From: Thermococcus sp.
Lineage (GTDB): Archaea; Methanobacteriota_B; Thermococci; Thermococcales; Thermococcaceae
Length of the DNA: 64,000 nucleotides
Assembly: GCF_015521605.1 (NCBI RefSeq)
Contig: NZ_WANV01000030.1
Coordinates: forward strand, 62,001 to 126,000
Direction: 5' to 3'
A program made the position numbers and the translations under genes. Below, in pieces: positions 34,854 through 43,573 of this stretch. The notes below the pieces were generated by a model that saw only the letters and a list, made by a program, of their open reading frames with translations, had not been told where the DNA came from and made no database searches. How positions within the stretch are numbered: the stretch's first letter is position 1; every line of letters begins with the position of its first letter.

Positions 34854-35660
34854 TCACAGGCTCGTCAGTAACTCTATCAGTCCCTGCTTTGTCGGGACCT
34901 TTGCGAACTTTTCTGGGTCCTTGACCTTGAGGAGGAGTGGAACGTCTCCAAAGAGCTTGAGAACCTTTCCAAAGGGTATGCCGCCCTCCCCAGGCAGGAG
35001 ATGAAGGTCGCCAACACCGTAGGCGAGGGCATCCTCCGGTTCGACCTGTGGGAAGAGCTTTCCGAAGTTGTCGTGTATCATGAGTATTACCGTCTTCTCC
35101 GTCCCGAGCTTGACGTCTTCAAGCAGTTTGTCCGCATCCCCCTGGGCGCTGAGGAAGGCGTGGGCCACATCGAGGGCGAAGCCGACGTTCTCCCTCTCGA
35201 CGTTGTCAACCACGTAGAGCGTGTCCTTGACGCTGAAAGTGTTTTCGAGGGCTATCTTTATGTTAAATGGGGCCACCATGTCGGCGAGCTGCTGGATGGC
35301 CTCTATCTCAAGGTCGAGCCTCCCTGTCCTCCCGCTCTGCATCACGATGACCTTTGCGCCGAGTTTTATGGCAACGTCTGCGATTGCCCTTGCAACGCGA
35401 AAGTGCCTGGTGTAATAGATGTGGTCGCGAAGGTTCACCGATGTTGGCATTCTGATTATGTACTCGATGCCGACGCCGCGGAGCGTTGTTTCGATGTTCC
35501 GGAGCTTCTTCTCTATCACCGTCCCGTTCATTATGAGCCCGAGGGTGTGCGGGAATATCGAAACGAAATCGTAGTTCTTTATTTTGACGTCGGCCAGAAC
35601 GGATGCGAGGGTTTTGTCCTTGGTGACGAAGTGCGGGTAAATCGTTACGCCTATCTCCAT
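34854..35660 (-). CDS. TIM-barrel sugar phosphate isomerase/epimerase family protein
   Basis: A 268-residue protein of the xylose isomerase-like / endonuclease IV-like TIM barrel superfamily. Typical strand ends are visible: KVIVMQSGRT, IALENTFSVKDT (metal-ligand Glu), NVGFALDVAHAF (Asp and His) and ILMIHDNFGKL (His, Asp). These acidic and histidine positions usually bind a divalent metal. The start at 35660 follows GGTGG. Substrate unknown; it is the first core gene beyond the island. Confidence 0.8.
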   Translation of the reverse strand: MEIGVTIYPHFVTKDKTLASVLADVKIKNYDFVSIFPHTLGLIMNGTVIEKKLRNIETTLRGVGIEYIIRMPTSVNLRDHIYYTRHFRVARAIADVAIKLGAKVIVMQSGRTGRLDLEIEAIQQLADMVAPFNIKIALENTFSVKDTLYVVDNVERENVGFALDVAHAFLSAQGDADKLLEDVKLGTEKTVILMIHDNFGKLFPQVEPEDALAYGVGDLHLLPGEGGIPFGKVLKLFGDVPLLLKVKDPEKFAKVPTKQGLIELLTSL

Positions 35661-35754
35661 GCTACCACCTACACAAGAGTTGAGCACTGGATATAAAAGC
35701 TTACCGAGGGGCAGGGTTTAAAAGTTTGGGCGGGAGATATAGGTGGGTGAGTGA

Positions 35755-36762
35755 ATGAGAGAAAACATTTGGAAGTACATCGCTGCAGTTCTCATACTTC
35801 TTCTTGCGGCATCGAGCGTGGCAGTCGTTCTGCTCTACATGCAGAACTCCGAGCTGAGGGGTTATAAGCCCGAAAACGTGACTACAACGGTGATAGTCCA
35901 GGGGCCCTCCAACGTGAGCTGCAATTCAACGGCCTACCAGCTTCAGATAGACGAGCTCCAGAGACAGATTGATTTTCTAAAGGCCCAGCTCAGACAGCAG
36001 AATCTGCCCGAGGGCAACGCCACTATAGCCATAGTCCCCATTTTCGGCCTCATAGACGACTACACCGCACTCAGCGTGATCCCCACCCTGAGGGAAATAG
36101 CCAAGAACGACTCCATAGCGGGTGTTGTCCTCTGGATAGAGAGCCCCGGGGGCTACGTTGGACCGGTGAGGGAGATATACTCCACGGTCCGGAAGCTCAA
36201 CCTTGTAAAGCCGGTAGTTGCCTACACGGGGGGAATAGCCGCCTCGGGGGGCTACTACATAGCCGTTGGAGCTGAGAAGATAATAGCGGATCCACTCGCC
36301 GAGGTCGGGAGCATCGGCGTCATCTACGTCCACTACAACCTCCAGCAGAACTACGAGTCGAACGGAATAAAGGTCGAGGTCTTCAAGACGGGCCCATACA
36401 AGGATATGGGCGCCGAATGGCGCGGCCTCACCGATGAGGAGAAGGTCATGATAACCGAGATGGTCGATACGTACTTCCAGGGCTTCCTTCAGGCCGTGAG
36501 CAGTGGCAGGGGCATGAGCATCAATGAGACGAAGGAATACGCCACGGGGAGAACGTGGTTCGCCATGAACGTTACCGGGAGCCTGGTTGACGAGACCGGT
36601 GACCTGGACTACGCGGTGGGCGTGCTTGAGAATATCCTTAATGTCACCAACCCGAGGATAGTCATCTACAAAGGCTCTACCCCCTCTGATTTCGGCATAT
36701 TCGGGAGCACTGCCCTGCTCCTCGACCCGAGGTACGTTAGCGCGTACATAAAAACGGGGTGA
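35755..36762 (+). CDS. sppA: Signal peptide peptidase SppA
   Basis: A 335-residue membrane-bound serine protease that degrades cleaved signal peptides. One N-terminal membrane span (YIAAVLILLLAASSVAVVLL) is followed by a coiled-coil stretch and the catalytic domain. The Ser-Lys dyad is S164 in GGIAASGGYY and K216 in KTGPYKDMG; the 52-residue spacing is the same as in the characterised archaeal enzyme. A divergent TATA region separates it from the previous gene. Confidence 0.95.
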   Translation: MRENIWKYIAAVLILLLAASSVAVVLLYMQNSELRGYKPENVTTTVIVQGPSNVSCNSTAYQLQIDELQRQIDFLKAQLRQQNLPEGNATIAIVPIFGLIDDYTALSVIPTLREIAKNDSIAGVVLWIESPGGYVGPVREIYSTVRKLNLVKPVVAYTGGIAASGGYYIAVGAEKIIADPLAEVGSIGVIYVHYNLQQNYESNGIKVEVFKTGPYKDMGAEWRGLTDEEKVMITEMVDTYFQGFLQAVSSGRGMSINETKEYATGRTWFAMNVTGSLVDETGDLDYAVGVLENILNVTNPRIVIYKGSTPSDFGIFGSTALLLDPRYVSAYIKTG

Positions 36763-36767
36763 GGGTG

Positions 36768-37250
36768 ATGCTCTGCGAGGAGAAGCTTGAGGTGTTTGAG
36801 AACGGGTTTGAGGATGGGAAGTTTAACCTCAGGGTTGAGTTCTACGGGAATGATGCCAGGAGGCTTCTCCTTGCAGTGATCAGGGAGCTCTACCTCCCAG
36901 ACTATGGCGAGGACTACGTTTATCCCTTCGAGTGCGCCAAGGAGTTCTGGGGAATCTACATGGATGGGAGCGAAGTTGTCACAGAAGAGTTCAGGCCCAA
37001 TCCGATAAAGTTCCTCAACCAGAGCGTCCTCAACAGGCTGGAGAAGGCATTGGAGGAGACCGGTGCACCCGAGGAAGTCAGGGCTGGCATAGACTTCGAG
37101 AAGGCGGAGATACACAGGCTTAAGAAAGGTTTATTAGCACTAGGAAAGAACTTCGTCCTTGACGAGGGCGCCAAGACCCTCATAGTCTTCAACAAGCCTT
37201 CCGCGAGGGAGCTCATACTCAGGTACCTGGGGATGCTGGATGGAGCTTGA
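36768..37250 (+). CDS. Conserved hypothetical protein in the sppA operon
   Basis: A 160-residue soluble protein starting MLCEEKLEVFENGFEDGKFN. It has mixed alpha/beta character with no recognisable active site. It begins a few bases after sppA and overlaps the AI-2E-family gene by 11 bases, so the three are co-transcribed. I do not recognise a function. Confidence 0.7.
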   Translation: MLCEEKLEVFENGFEDGKFNLRVEFYGNDARRLLLAVIRELYLPDYGEDYVYPFECAKEFWGIYMDGSEVVTEEFRPNPIKFLNQSVLNRLEKALEETGAPEEVRAGIDFEKAEIHRLKKGLLALGKNFVLDEGAKTLIVFNKPSARELILRYLGMLDGA

Positions 37251-38235
37251 GGCGGGAATCTGGATCGCAGTTTCGCTCATAGTTCTTTACCTCGTATGGG
37301 AGACGGTTAGTCCCATCCTTTCTCCCATCATCCTTGCGGTGACGCTCGCCTACATCCTCTATCCCCTCCACGAGAGGCTGGCAAAGAAAACGGGCAACAG
37401 GGCCTCGGCCTTCATCATGACCGCGATCCTTACCGTGATAACCTTCCTCTTCATAATCGGCTTTGCCCTCTGGATAAATGACGTCAAGAGCTCGCTCGCG
37501 TACTACATCAACGCCTTCTTCGAGTGGCTTCTCACATGGAACCTTCCCAGTGCAGTCTATGAGCTCCTCCAGAAACTCGCCGAAGATATCCCGAAGCGCT
37601 TTGAAGAGTACGTTCTCGGCTACACCTATTCCCTGCCCAAGCTCTCCCTCCAGGCGATAGTCATGGTCTTTGCCTTCTACGGCATGCTCATAAACGCCAG
37701 GACCATAAGACAGGAGGTGTACTCACTCCTCCCCCCGGAGAACAGGGAGCTGGCAATAAAACTCCTTGAGAAGGCTGGAGAGACACTTCACGGCCTCCTC
37801 CGTGGCTGGCTGGCCATCAGCATCCTCAAGGGCGTCTTTACCGCCGGTGGTTTCATTATCTTCGGGCTGGCCAAACCAGGAGGGGCGATAGCCGCTGGGA
37901 TTTTCACCGTTATCTTTGAGCTCCTTCCAGTTTTTGGGGGCTGGGTTGTCTGGCTTGCCGGGGCGGTTTACATGCTCAACAGCGGAAACGTTGTCGGTGC
38001 CTTCGTTTTTGCCCTCTACGGAATCGTCTTTATCTCGCCCCTCCCCGATGTGCTCCTGAGGCCCAGGCTGGGGACGAGGGAGAAGGGCGTTAATGCCCTC
38101 ATTTCGCTCGTTGGAATCTTCGGTGGCTACCTCGCCTTTGGATTCGTGGGTATCATAATCGGGCCCGTGGCGCTTTCTCTGCTGGCCACGCTCGTCGAAG
38201 AATGGAAGGAGGTCAAGGGGAGAAGCGCCGGATGA
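37240..38235 (+). CDS. AI-2E / PerM-family membrane transporter
   Basis: A 331-residue protein with about eight membrane spans of the AI-2E exporter (PerM/YdiK) family. The signature GLLRGWLAISILKGVFTAGG and the C-terminal FISPLPDVLLRPRLG are typical. Members are linked to sodium/proton exchange or small-molecule export; the substrate here cannot be told. The 3' end overlaps the convergent dihydropteroate synthase gene by 23 bases. Confidence 0.85.
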   Translation: MELEAGIWIAVSLIVLYLVWETVSPILSPIILAVTLAYILYPLHERLAKKTGNRASAFIMTAILTVITFLFIIGFALWINDVKSSLAYYINAFFEWLLTWNLPSAVYELLQKLAEDIPKRFEEYVLGYTYSLPKLSLQAIVMVFAFYGMLINARTIRQEVYSLLPPENRELAIKLLEKAGETLHGLLRGWLAISILKGVFTAGGFIIFGLAKPGGAIAAGIFTVIFELLPVFGGWVVWLAGAVYMLNSGNVVGAFVFALYGIVFISPLPDVLLRPRLGTREKGVNALISLVGIFGGYLAFGFVGIIIGPVALSLLATLVEEWKEVKGRSAG

Positions 38236-39031
38236 AGCCGGCGACCTTGACCGCGTCTAGGGTTTCCTTGACATCGTGTGTCCTGACGATGTGCGTTCCC
38301 TTTAGGACAGCTATCGCCGTTGCGGATAAGCTTCCGGGCAGTCTCTCCGCGGGGTCTTTTCTTCCAGTTATCGCCCCGATGAAGGATTTCCTCGATATTC
38401 CGACGAGGATGGGCTTTCCGAAGATTTTGAGCACATCGAGGTTGGCTATGACCTTTGAGTCCCACTCGTACCAGGGCGGCCACTCAGGGCGGAGGAAGCC
38501 TATGGCAGGGTCAACCGCCACATCCTCAACCCCGTGCTTTTCGGCTATCACGAGGCTCTCCTGCAGGAAGTCTATGACCGTGTGAACCGGGTCGCTGAGG
38601 TTCCTCACCTCGCCGTGGGCGCAGACCACCGTCGGAGCGCTATATTCAGCCGCGATCTCTGCCATCCCCGGGTCCCCCTTCAGGCCGGTAACGTCGTTTA
38701 TAATGTCGGCGCCGACTTTAAGAGCCTCCTCAGCCACCCTCGCGCTGGTGGTGTCTATGCTTATGGGCACATCGACGTGTTCACGGATGGTCTCAATCGC
38801 CCAGACCGCCCTTCTGATCTCCTCCTCGATTGGAATCTGGGTCTCAAGATACGGGGCGGTCGATTTGGCGCCGATGTCGATGAAGGAAGCTCCCTCCTCC
38901 ACCATCTTCACGGCGGTCTCAATCAGTTTGTCCTCGTCGTTCCTGACGCTTCCCTTGTAGAAGCTCTCCGGCGAAACGTTGATGACTCCCATTATCCTCG
39001 GCTCACTTAGGTCAACTCCGGCGAACTTCAT
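38213..39031 (-). CDS. folP: Dihydropteroate synthase family enzyme
   Basis: A 272-residue TIM-barrel pterin-binding enzyme. Motifs: IMGVINVSPESFYKG, FIDIGAKSTAP, ISIDTTSARVAEEAL, DIINDVTGLKG, VDPAIGF and ILVGISRKSFIG. It couples a pterin diphosphate to an aromatic amine. Its divergent neighbour is RFAP synthase, which makes the aminobenzene-ribose arm of methanopterin, so here it probably acts in methanopterin-type cofactor synthesis. The start at 39031 follows GGTGA. Confidence 0.88.
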   Translation of the reverse strand: MKFAGVDLSEPRIMGVINVSPESFYKGSVRNDEDKLIETAVKMVEEGASFIDIGAKSTAPYLETQIPIEEEIRRAVWAIETIREHVDVPISIDTTSARVAEEALKVGADIINDVTGLKGDPGMAEIAAEYSAPTVVCAHGEVRNLSDPVHTVIDFLQESLVIAEKHGVEDVAVDPAIGFLRPEWPPWYEWDSKVIANLDVLKIFGKPILVGISRKSFIGAITGRKDPAERLPGSLSATAIAVLKGTHIVRTHDVKETLDAVKVAGFIRRFSP

Positions 39032-39091
39032 GGTCTTCACCGCCTAAAAATAGCCGCTGAGTATAAAAGGACTTTTGCCCCTACAGTTCTG

Positions 39092-40069
39092 GTGGTGTCC
39101 GTGATAATCCGCACTCCGAGGAGGCTTCATCTGGGTCTCATTGATCCCTCAGCCACCTTTGGAAGGCGTTTTGGGAGCCTCGGCGTTGCCCTGGATGGCG
39201 GCTACGAGGTCAAAATCGTTGAAGGCGAGACAATGGAGATAATCGCCGAGGGTGAGGACAGAAAAACCATCGAGTTCGCCATAAAGAGGATGAACTCCAC
39301 CTACGAGACCGGGATCAACTACATCGTCGAGGTTAGAAAGGCCATTCCCCGACACGTCGGCCTCGGCTCCACAACCCAGCTCAGTCTGGCGGTCGCGAAG
39401 GGAGTAGCGAGGCTCAAAAACCTGAACGCCTCGGTTGAGGAGCTGGCAAGGGTTCTCGGTAGGGGGAAGAACGGAGGCGCCGGAATCTACTCCTTCGCCT
39501 ACGGCGGTTTCGTTATAGACGGCGGCGTCAAGGATGATATTCCTCCGCTGATATTCCGTGCGGACTTTCCGGAGGAGTGGGCTTTTCTGCTGGTTATTCC
39601 GGAGCTGAAACCGGGCCTTGACGAGGAGGAGGAAAAGCCCGTGATGGCGGAGGTCGTTGGAAGGGCGGACGTTGCTATGGAGATAAGCCACAGAATTCTG
39701 CTCGGCCTCCTGCCTGCCCTGAAGGAGAGGGACATAAGAACCTTCGGGGAGCACCTCTCCGCGATACAGAGGCTCGTGGGAAAGCACTTCGAGCCGTACC
39801 AGGGCGGCGAGTTCAGGGAGGATGTGACGCTTATACTCGACTTTCTGGCAGAGAAGACCTACGGCCACGGCCAGAGCTCTTGGGGGCCAACAGTCTACGG
39901 GCTGATATTCAAGCGGGACTTCCAGAGGCTCAGCGGCGAGACCCACGACTACCTGCGGGAGCACGGGATAAGGGCGAGGGTCGAGCTCGGTCTTCCGAAC
40001 AACACAGGGGTGGAGGTAATAGGTGAGAGCGCCTTCCTTGAGAGGCTGATAAAATCAGTGGGTGGTTAG
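39092..40069 (+). CDS. Beta-ribofuranosylaminobenzene 5'-phosphate synthase
   Basis: A 325-residue GHMP-superfamily protein that condenses p-aminobenzoate (or p-hydroxybenzoate) with phosphoribosyl diphosphate, releasing CO2, the first committed step to the methanopterin side arm. Visible motifs are RTPRRLHLGLIDPS (N-terminal strand), PRHVGLGSTTQLSL (GHMP nucleotide/phosphate loop) and the C-terminal SWGPTVYGL. The start is a GTG at 39092. It overlaps the AGOG gene by 8 bases. Confidence 0.9.
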   Translation: MVSVIIRTPRRLHLGLIDPSATFGRRFGSLGVALDGGYEVKIVEGETMEIIAEGEDRKTIEFAIKRMNSTYETGINYIVEVRKAIPRHVGLGSTTQLSLAVAKGVARLKNLNASVEELARVLGRGKNGGAGIYSFAYGGFVIDGGVKDDIPPLIFRADFPEEWAFLLVIPELKPGLDEEEEKPVMAEVVGRADVAMEISHRILLGLLPALKERDIRTFGEHLSAIQRLVGKHFEPYQGGEFREDVTLILDFLAEKTYGHGQSSWGPTVYGLIFKRDFQRLSGETHDYLREHGIRARVELGLPNNTGVEVIGESAFLERLIKSVGG

Positions 40070-40862
40070 GTTGACTCTGGATAGGTTCATCAGGGTAAAA
40101 TACAAGGTCAACGAGGAAAAGGTTGAGGTTCTCAGGGGTATTCTAAGCGGACTTGGCATCGACTGCGCCAGAACCATAGAGGAAAGGGTTGACCTCCAGT
40201 TCGATGCACTCCAAAACCTCCACGGCAGTCTGAGAGACGATGAGCTGTTCATCAAGCTGGTCATAGCGAACTCCCTCGTGAGCTATCAGCTGACGGCAAA
40301 GGGCGAACGGTGGTGGTGGGAGTTCTCAAGGTACTTTTCGGAAAATCCGCCCGGGGAGAGCATCTCGGAAGCATACTCCCGCTTTCTGCCGAACTCCAGA
40401 ACCAACAGGAGGCTTGTTGCGGGGAAGGTTAAAAGACTGGAAAGGGTAGAGCCTTTCCTCGGCTCACTATCGCTCGACCGCCTGAGGAAATACTACTTTA
40501 GCGGCATGGAGCGCCTGCGCGATGAGCTTGCGAAGACCTTCGGCTCGAAGAGAAGCGCCAAGACGGTAGTGTTCGCCGTCAAGATGTTCGGCTACGCGGG
40601 CAGGATAGCCTTCCGCGAATTCGTGCCGTATCCAATGGCCATCGAGATACCCGACGACGTGAGGATAAACGCCTACACCAAGAGGTTCACGAACGAGCCG
40701 CCGGTGGTCTTCTGGAACAGAATTGCGGGAGAAACCGGGATTCCGCCTCTCCATATAGATTCCATGCTCTGGCCCGTTCTCGGGGGGGATGAGGAAGTTC
40801 TCAGGCGGTTGAAGAAACACTGTCCAGAATGGGAGGATGTTTTGAAGCTGGCCTCCCTTTGA
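40062..40862 (+). CDS. Archaeal 8-oxoguanine DNA glycosylase AGOG
   Basis: A 266-residue repair enzyme that removes 8-oxoguanine and cuts the DNA backbone. The all-helical HhH-GPD-like fold is seen with the AGOG-specific segments ERWWWEFSRYFS and RSAKTVVFAVKMFGYA (active-site Lys region) and EIPDDVRINAYTKR (catalytic Asp). The length fits the family. GTG start at 40062; a TTG at 40071 after GGTTAGG is an alternative. Confidence 0.88.
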   Translation: MVRLTLDRFIRVKYKVNEEKVEVLRGILSGLGIDCARTIEERVDLQFDALQNLHGSLRDDELFIKLVIANSLVSYQLTAKGERWWWEFSRYFSENPPGESISEAYSRFLPNSRTNRRLVAGKVKRLERVEPFLGSLSLDRLRKYYFSGMERLRDELAKTFGSKRSAKTVVFAVKMFGYAGRIAFREFVPYPMAIEIPDDVRINAYTKRFTNEPPVVFWNRIAGETGIPPLHIDSMLWPVLGGDEEVLRRLKKHCPEWEDVLKLASL

Positions 40863-41051
40863 GCCCGTTCGACCCCAAAAGGCTTAAATATCTTGACGCC
40901 AACAATACCTCGAAGTTCGATGCATCGGGATGAAAGGTATGTTTGGGACTCTTATAACTGCCAATGGGGCTTTGCTTGGCAACGGCGTGGATGCCACAGA
41001 ACTCCAACTCGATGGACAAAATTTTTATACTCCTTATGTTAGTTGTAGTTC

Positions 41052-41067
41052 GAGTGAGGGTTCACTC
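41052..41067 (+). promoter_or_regulatory. Inverted repeat at the start of the ABC exporter transcript
   Basis: GAGTGA-GGGT-TCACTC forms a perfect 6-base inverted repeat just downstream of a TATA-like ATTTTTATAC (about 41019-41028). It lies close to the expected transcription start, where a repressor operator or a leader hairpin would act. The rest of the gap 40863-41087 has an earlier TATA-like CTTAAATAT and a palindrome CGATGCATCG at 40918-40927 and no convincing gene. Confidence 0.4.
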
Positions 41068-41087
41068 CAACATCGCAATAAGGGGGT

Positions 41088-41963
41088 ATGCCTATGCTTT
41101 GGGGATTTCAGCTTGAGTTTAAGCAGAGCCTTCGAACTAAGAAGCTCTGGCTGATACTGGGGATTATGATACTCCTCTACATCCCGGTCTTCTACATCAT
41201 GAAGGGCTCTGGGATGGAGGAGTTCACCGTTGAGGGTGCAATGACGTTCCTGATACAGTTTGTTACAGGGATGGCCGGGTTCTTCATAGGAATCCTTGCC
41301 CTCCTGATGGGCGCCACTGCGATAAACAGCGAGATAGAGAAGGGAACGCTGCGCGTTGCCATGAGCAAGCCGATAAAGCGCCTCAGCTACATCGGCGGCA
41401 AGTTCCTTGCACACTCGGCCGTTCTGCTCATGGCGCTCCTGATCTCGACCCTCGTCGGTGTGCTGGGCGTGGTCTACCTCGGAGCACCCCTAAGCGGTCA
41501 GCTCGTCGTCGACGTTCTGTTGCTCAACATGCTGCTCCTTCTGGCGATGATTCAGCTCGTTGCTCTGGGCTACATCATCTCCACGGTCATTAAGTCCTCC
41601 AGCTCAGCGCTTGGAGCGGCCCTGGTGCTGGCCTTCGTGATGTTCCTCATAATGCCGAACATCGTGAGTTACCTGGTCATCAGGGACACCATGAACAACC
41701 CCAACCAGGATATGCTACAGCTCCAGAAGGAGTACACCACGAAGTATCTGTTCTATGTTCCGACGTCGCAGGTGAGTATTATAACGAGGGACGTGGGAAC
41801 CCTGACGGGAACTTCCGGGGGCTTCTCCAACGTTACTGCAGAGTACCGCGGTATGGCGTACGCGATCAGGAACAACCTAACTAACTTCGGGATACTCGTT
41901 GGACTCACGCTGGTGTATCTGGGAATCGGCTTCTATCGCTTCCTCCGCATGGATCTGAGGTGA
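41088..41963 (+). CDS. ABC-2 type exporter permease
   Basis: A 291-residue membrane protein with six predicted spans and a large loop between the fifth and sixth spans, the layout of single-partner ABC-2 exporters. The cytoplasmic segment NSEIEKGTLRVAMSKPIKRL is the typical EKGT signature after span 2. It is coupled to the ATPase gene downstream; the exported substrate is unknown. Confidence 0.85.
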   Translation: MPMLWGFQLEFKQSLRTKKLWLILGIMILLYIPVFYIMKGSGMEEFTVEGAMTFLIQFVTGMAGFFIGILALLMGATAINSEIEKGTLRVAMSKPIKRLSYIGGKFLAHSAVLLMALLISTLVGVLGVVYLGAPLSGQLVVDVLLLNMLLLLAMIQLVALGYIISTVIKSSSSALGAALVLAFVMFLIMPNIVSYLVIRDTMNNPNQDMLQLQKEYTTKYLFYVPTSQVSIITRDVGTLTGTSGGFSNVTAEYRGMAYAIRNNLTNFGILVGLTLVYLGIGFYRFLRMDLR

Positions 41964-41968
41964 TGGCG

Positions 41969-42886
41969 ATGATAAGAATCGAAAATCTCGTTAAGGTTTA
42001 CAAGGATGTGCGCGCCCTCGACGGCCTGAACCTTGAGGTCAAGCCCGGCCAGGTGTACGGCTTCCTCGGGCCGAACGGGGCAGGAAAGAGCACCACCATA
42101 CTCAGTACACTGGGCCTGATATTCCCCCAGGAGGGGCGGATTCAGCTCTTTGACCTTGAGGTCTTTGCCGACGGCAAGTTCAACGAGGGAAACCTCGTCG
42201 AGGCCAAAAAACGCATAGGCTACATGCCCGAGCACGCTACCCTCTGGGAGTTCCTCACACCCCTCCAGACCCTTGAGATAATCGCCGACTCCTTCGGTAT
42301 TCCCAAGGCCGAGCGGGAGAAGCGCGTTAGGGAGCTCCTCGAACTCGTTAACCTCTGGGACGACAGGGACAGAAAGGTCGGTAAGTTTTCGAAGGGAATG
42401 AGGCAGCGTCTCCTCCTTGCCCAGGCCCTCATCAACGACCCCGAGCTTCTTATCCTGGACGAGCCGATGACGGGTCTCGATCCGACGGGAATAGCGGAGT
42501 TCAAGAACATCATCAGGGAACAGAAGAAGGCCGGAAAAACAGTTTTCTTCTCAAGTCACATACTGGCCCACGTCGAGGAGATATGCGATACCGTTGGTGT
42601 CATAGTCAAGGGCAAGCTCCGCGTGGAAGACAACCTCGACAACATCAAGAGGGAGTTCCTCAGGAAGGCCGGATACACCATAGTCCTCGAAACAAACGTC
42701 CCCGTTGACTTCACCGGAGTCGGGTGGAAGGTCACACCGCTCGGTGAGAAAAAGTACCGCATAGTAGCACAGGAGGACATCAGGGAGCAGGTTCATGACT
42801 TTGTCGCTGCTCAGGGGGCCAAGGTGCTCACAATGCAGATAAAGGCTCCGAGCCTTGAGGAAATCTTCCTCAAGATGGTGGAGTGA
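41969..42886 (+). CDS. ABC transporter ATP-binding protein
   Basis: A 305-residue ATPase with Walker A GPNGAGKST, signature FSKGMRQRLLLAQ, Walker B LLILDEPMTGLDP and switch His in FFSSHILAHVEEI, plus a C-terminal extension typical of exporters of the drug/antibiotic (CcmA) type. It works with the permease immediately upstream. The start at 41969 follows GGTGATGGCG; ATG-equivalents at 41960-41963 overlap the permease stop. Confidence 0.9.
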   Translation: MIRIENLVKVYKDVRALDGLNLEVKPGQVYGFLGPNGAGKSTTILSTLGLIFPQEGRIQLFDLEVFADGKFNEGNLVEAKKRIGYMPEHATLWEFLTPLQTLEIIADSFGIPKAEREKRVRELLELVNLWDDRDRKVGKFSKGMRQRLLLAQALINDPELLILDEPMTGLDPTGIAEFKNIIREQKKAGKTVFFSSHILAHVEEICDTVGVIVKGKLRVEDNLDNIKREFLRKAGYTIVLETNVPVDFTGVGWKVTPLGEKKYRIVAQEDIREQVHDFVAAQGAKVLTMQIKAPSLEEIFLKMVE

Positions 42887-42956
42887 ATTCTTTTCCTGTT
42901 TTCTCCACACATTATTCAGAATTCGAACCAAAATCTTTTTAGGCTGTTCGACAAAA

Positions 42957-42972
42957 TTTAGGATTACCTAAA
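42957..42972. promoter_or_regulatory. TTTAGGATTACCTAAA inverted repeat, metal-regulator-like operator
   Basis: A perfect 6-base inverted repeat (TTTAGG/CCTAAA, 4-base spacer) lies 11 bases before the start of the next gene and downstream of an AT-rich TATA-like stretch. Its form recalls operators of DtxR-family metal regulators (TTAGG...CCTAA). The match to that family is from memory of the consensus only. Confidence 0.4.
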
Positions 42973-42982
42973 GGTGAGTCCC

Positions 42983-43570
42983 ATGCTCCTTCCCATGCAC
43001 ATTTTCGTTGCCTACATTATAGGCGCTTGGAGAGGCTGGAACAAAAGGCTCCTGGCTGTATTTGTTGTGGCGAACTCCGCCCCCGACTACAGCTTCATCC
43101 AGATGCTGCTAGCCACGGGGGACTTCACGAGGACCTTCTTCAACCATGGGTGGATTTCGTTCCTCTACGTCCTCCCGTTTGGTCCCCTGGGGATCATCGG
43201 AAACGGGCTTCATCTGCTGGCCGATACGTTCACAGGGGGCATCCCCTTCTTTCAAAACGGCGTCTGGTACGGTCTCCCAAGACTCGGCTGGCACCTCTGG
43301 GGGAAGTTCATTCTCGTCCCTTGGGAGATACCCATAGCCATTGCGGGCATCTACGCCGCGTACAGGCTTGGAACTGGAAAGGTTGCCTACACACTCTCCG
43401 CGTTCTTCCTGGGCTATATCGTCTTTGCCCTGATGACGCCGCTCTATCTCCTGAACCCCTTCCTCTCCACGGCGGCCAGTTTTCTGACGCTGTGGTATCT
43501 GATAGAGAGGGTCGAACTCCTCGACAGGCTTGGGCTCAGGCTGGGGGAAGCGGTGGGGGTAAAGGGATAA
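42983..43570 (+). CDS. Membrane protein, DUF457/YdjM-like
   Basis: A 195-residue protein with about five membrane spans. The motifs LLPMHIFVAYIIGAW, ANSAPDYSF and GLHLLADTFTG give conserved His and Asp residues in the pattern of the LexA-binding inner membrane / metal-dependent hydrolase group. ATG 42983 follows GGTGA. Function unproven; possible metal-responsive operator upstream. Confidence 0.7.
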   Translation: MLLPMHIFVAYIIGAWRGWNKRLLAVFVVANSAPDYSFIQMLLATGDFTRTFFNHGWISFLYVLPFGPLGIIGNGLHLLADTFTGGIPFFQNGVWYGLPRLGWHLWGKFILVPWEIPIAIAGIYAAYRLGTGKVAYTLSAFFLGYIVFALMTPLYLLNPFLSTAASFLTLWYLIERVELLDRLGLRLGEAVGVKG

Positions 43571-43573
43571 AAA

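Noticed and set aside
36666-37115. 149-codon minus-strand frame across the sppA end and the next gene
   Set aside because: Antisense shadow spanning two real genes; no ribosome binding site or domain.
40930-41154. Possible 74-codon gene before the ABC exporter
   Set aside because: It runs over the exporter promoter and into its coding region in another frame; the sequence is better explained as a regulatory gap.
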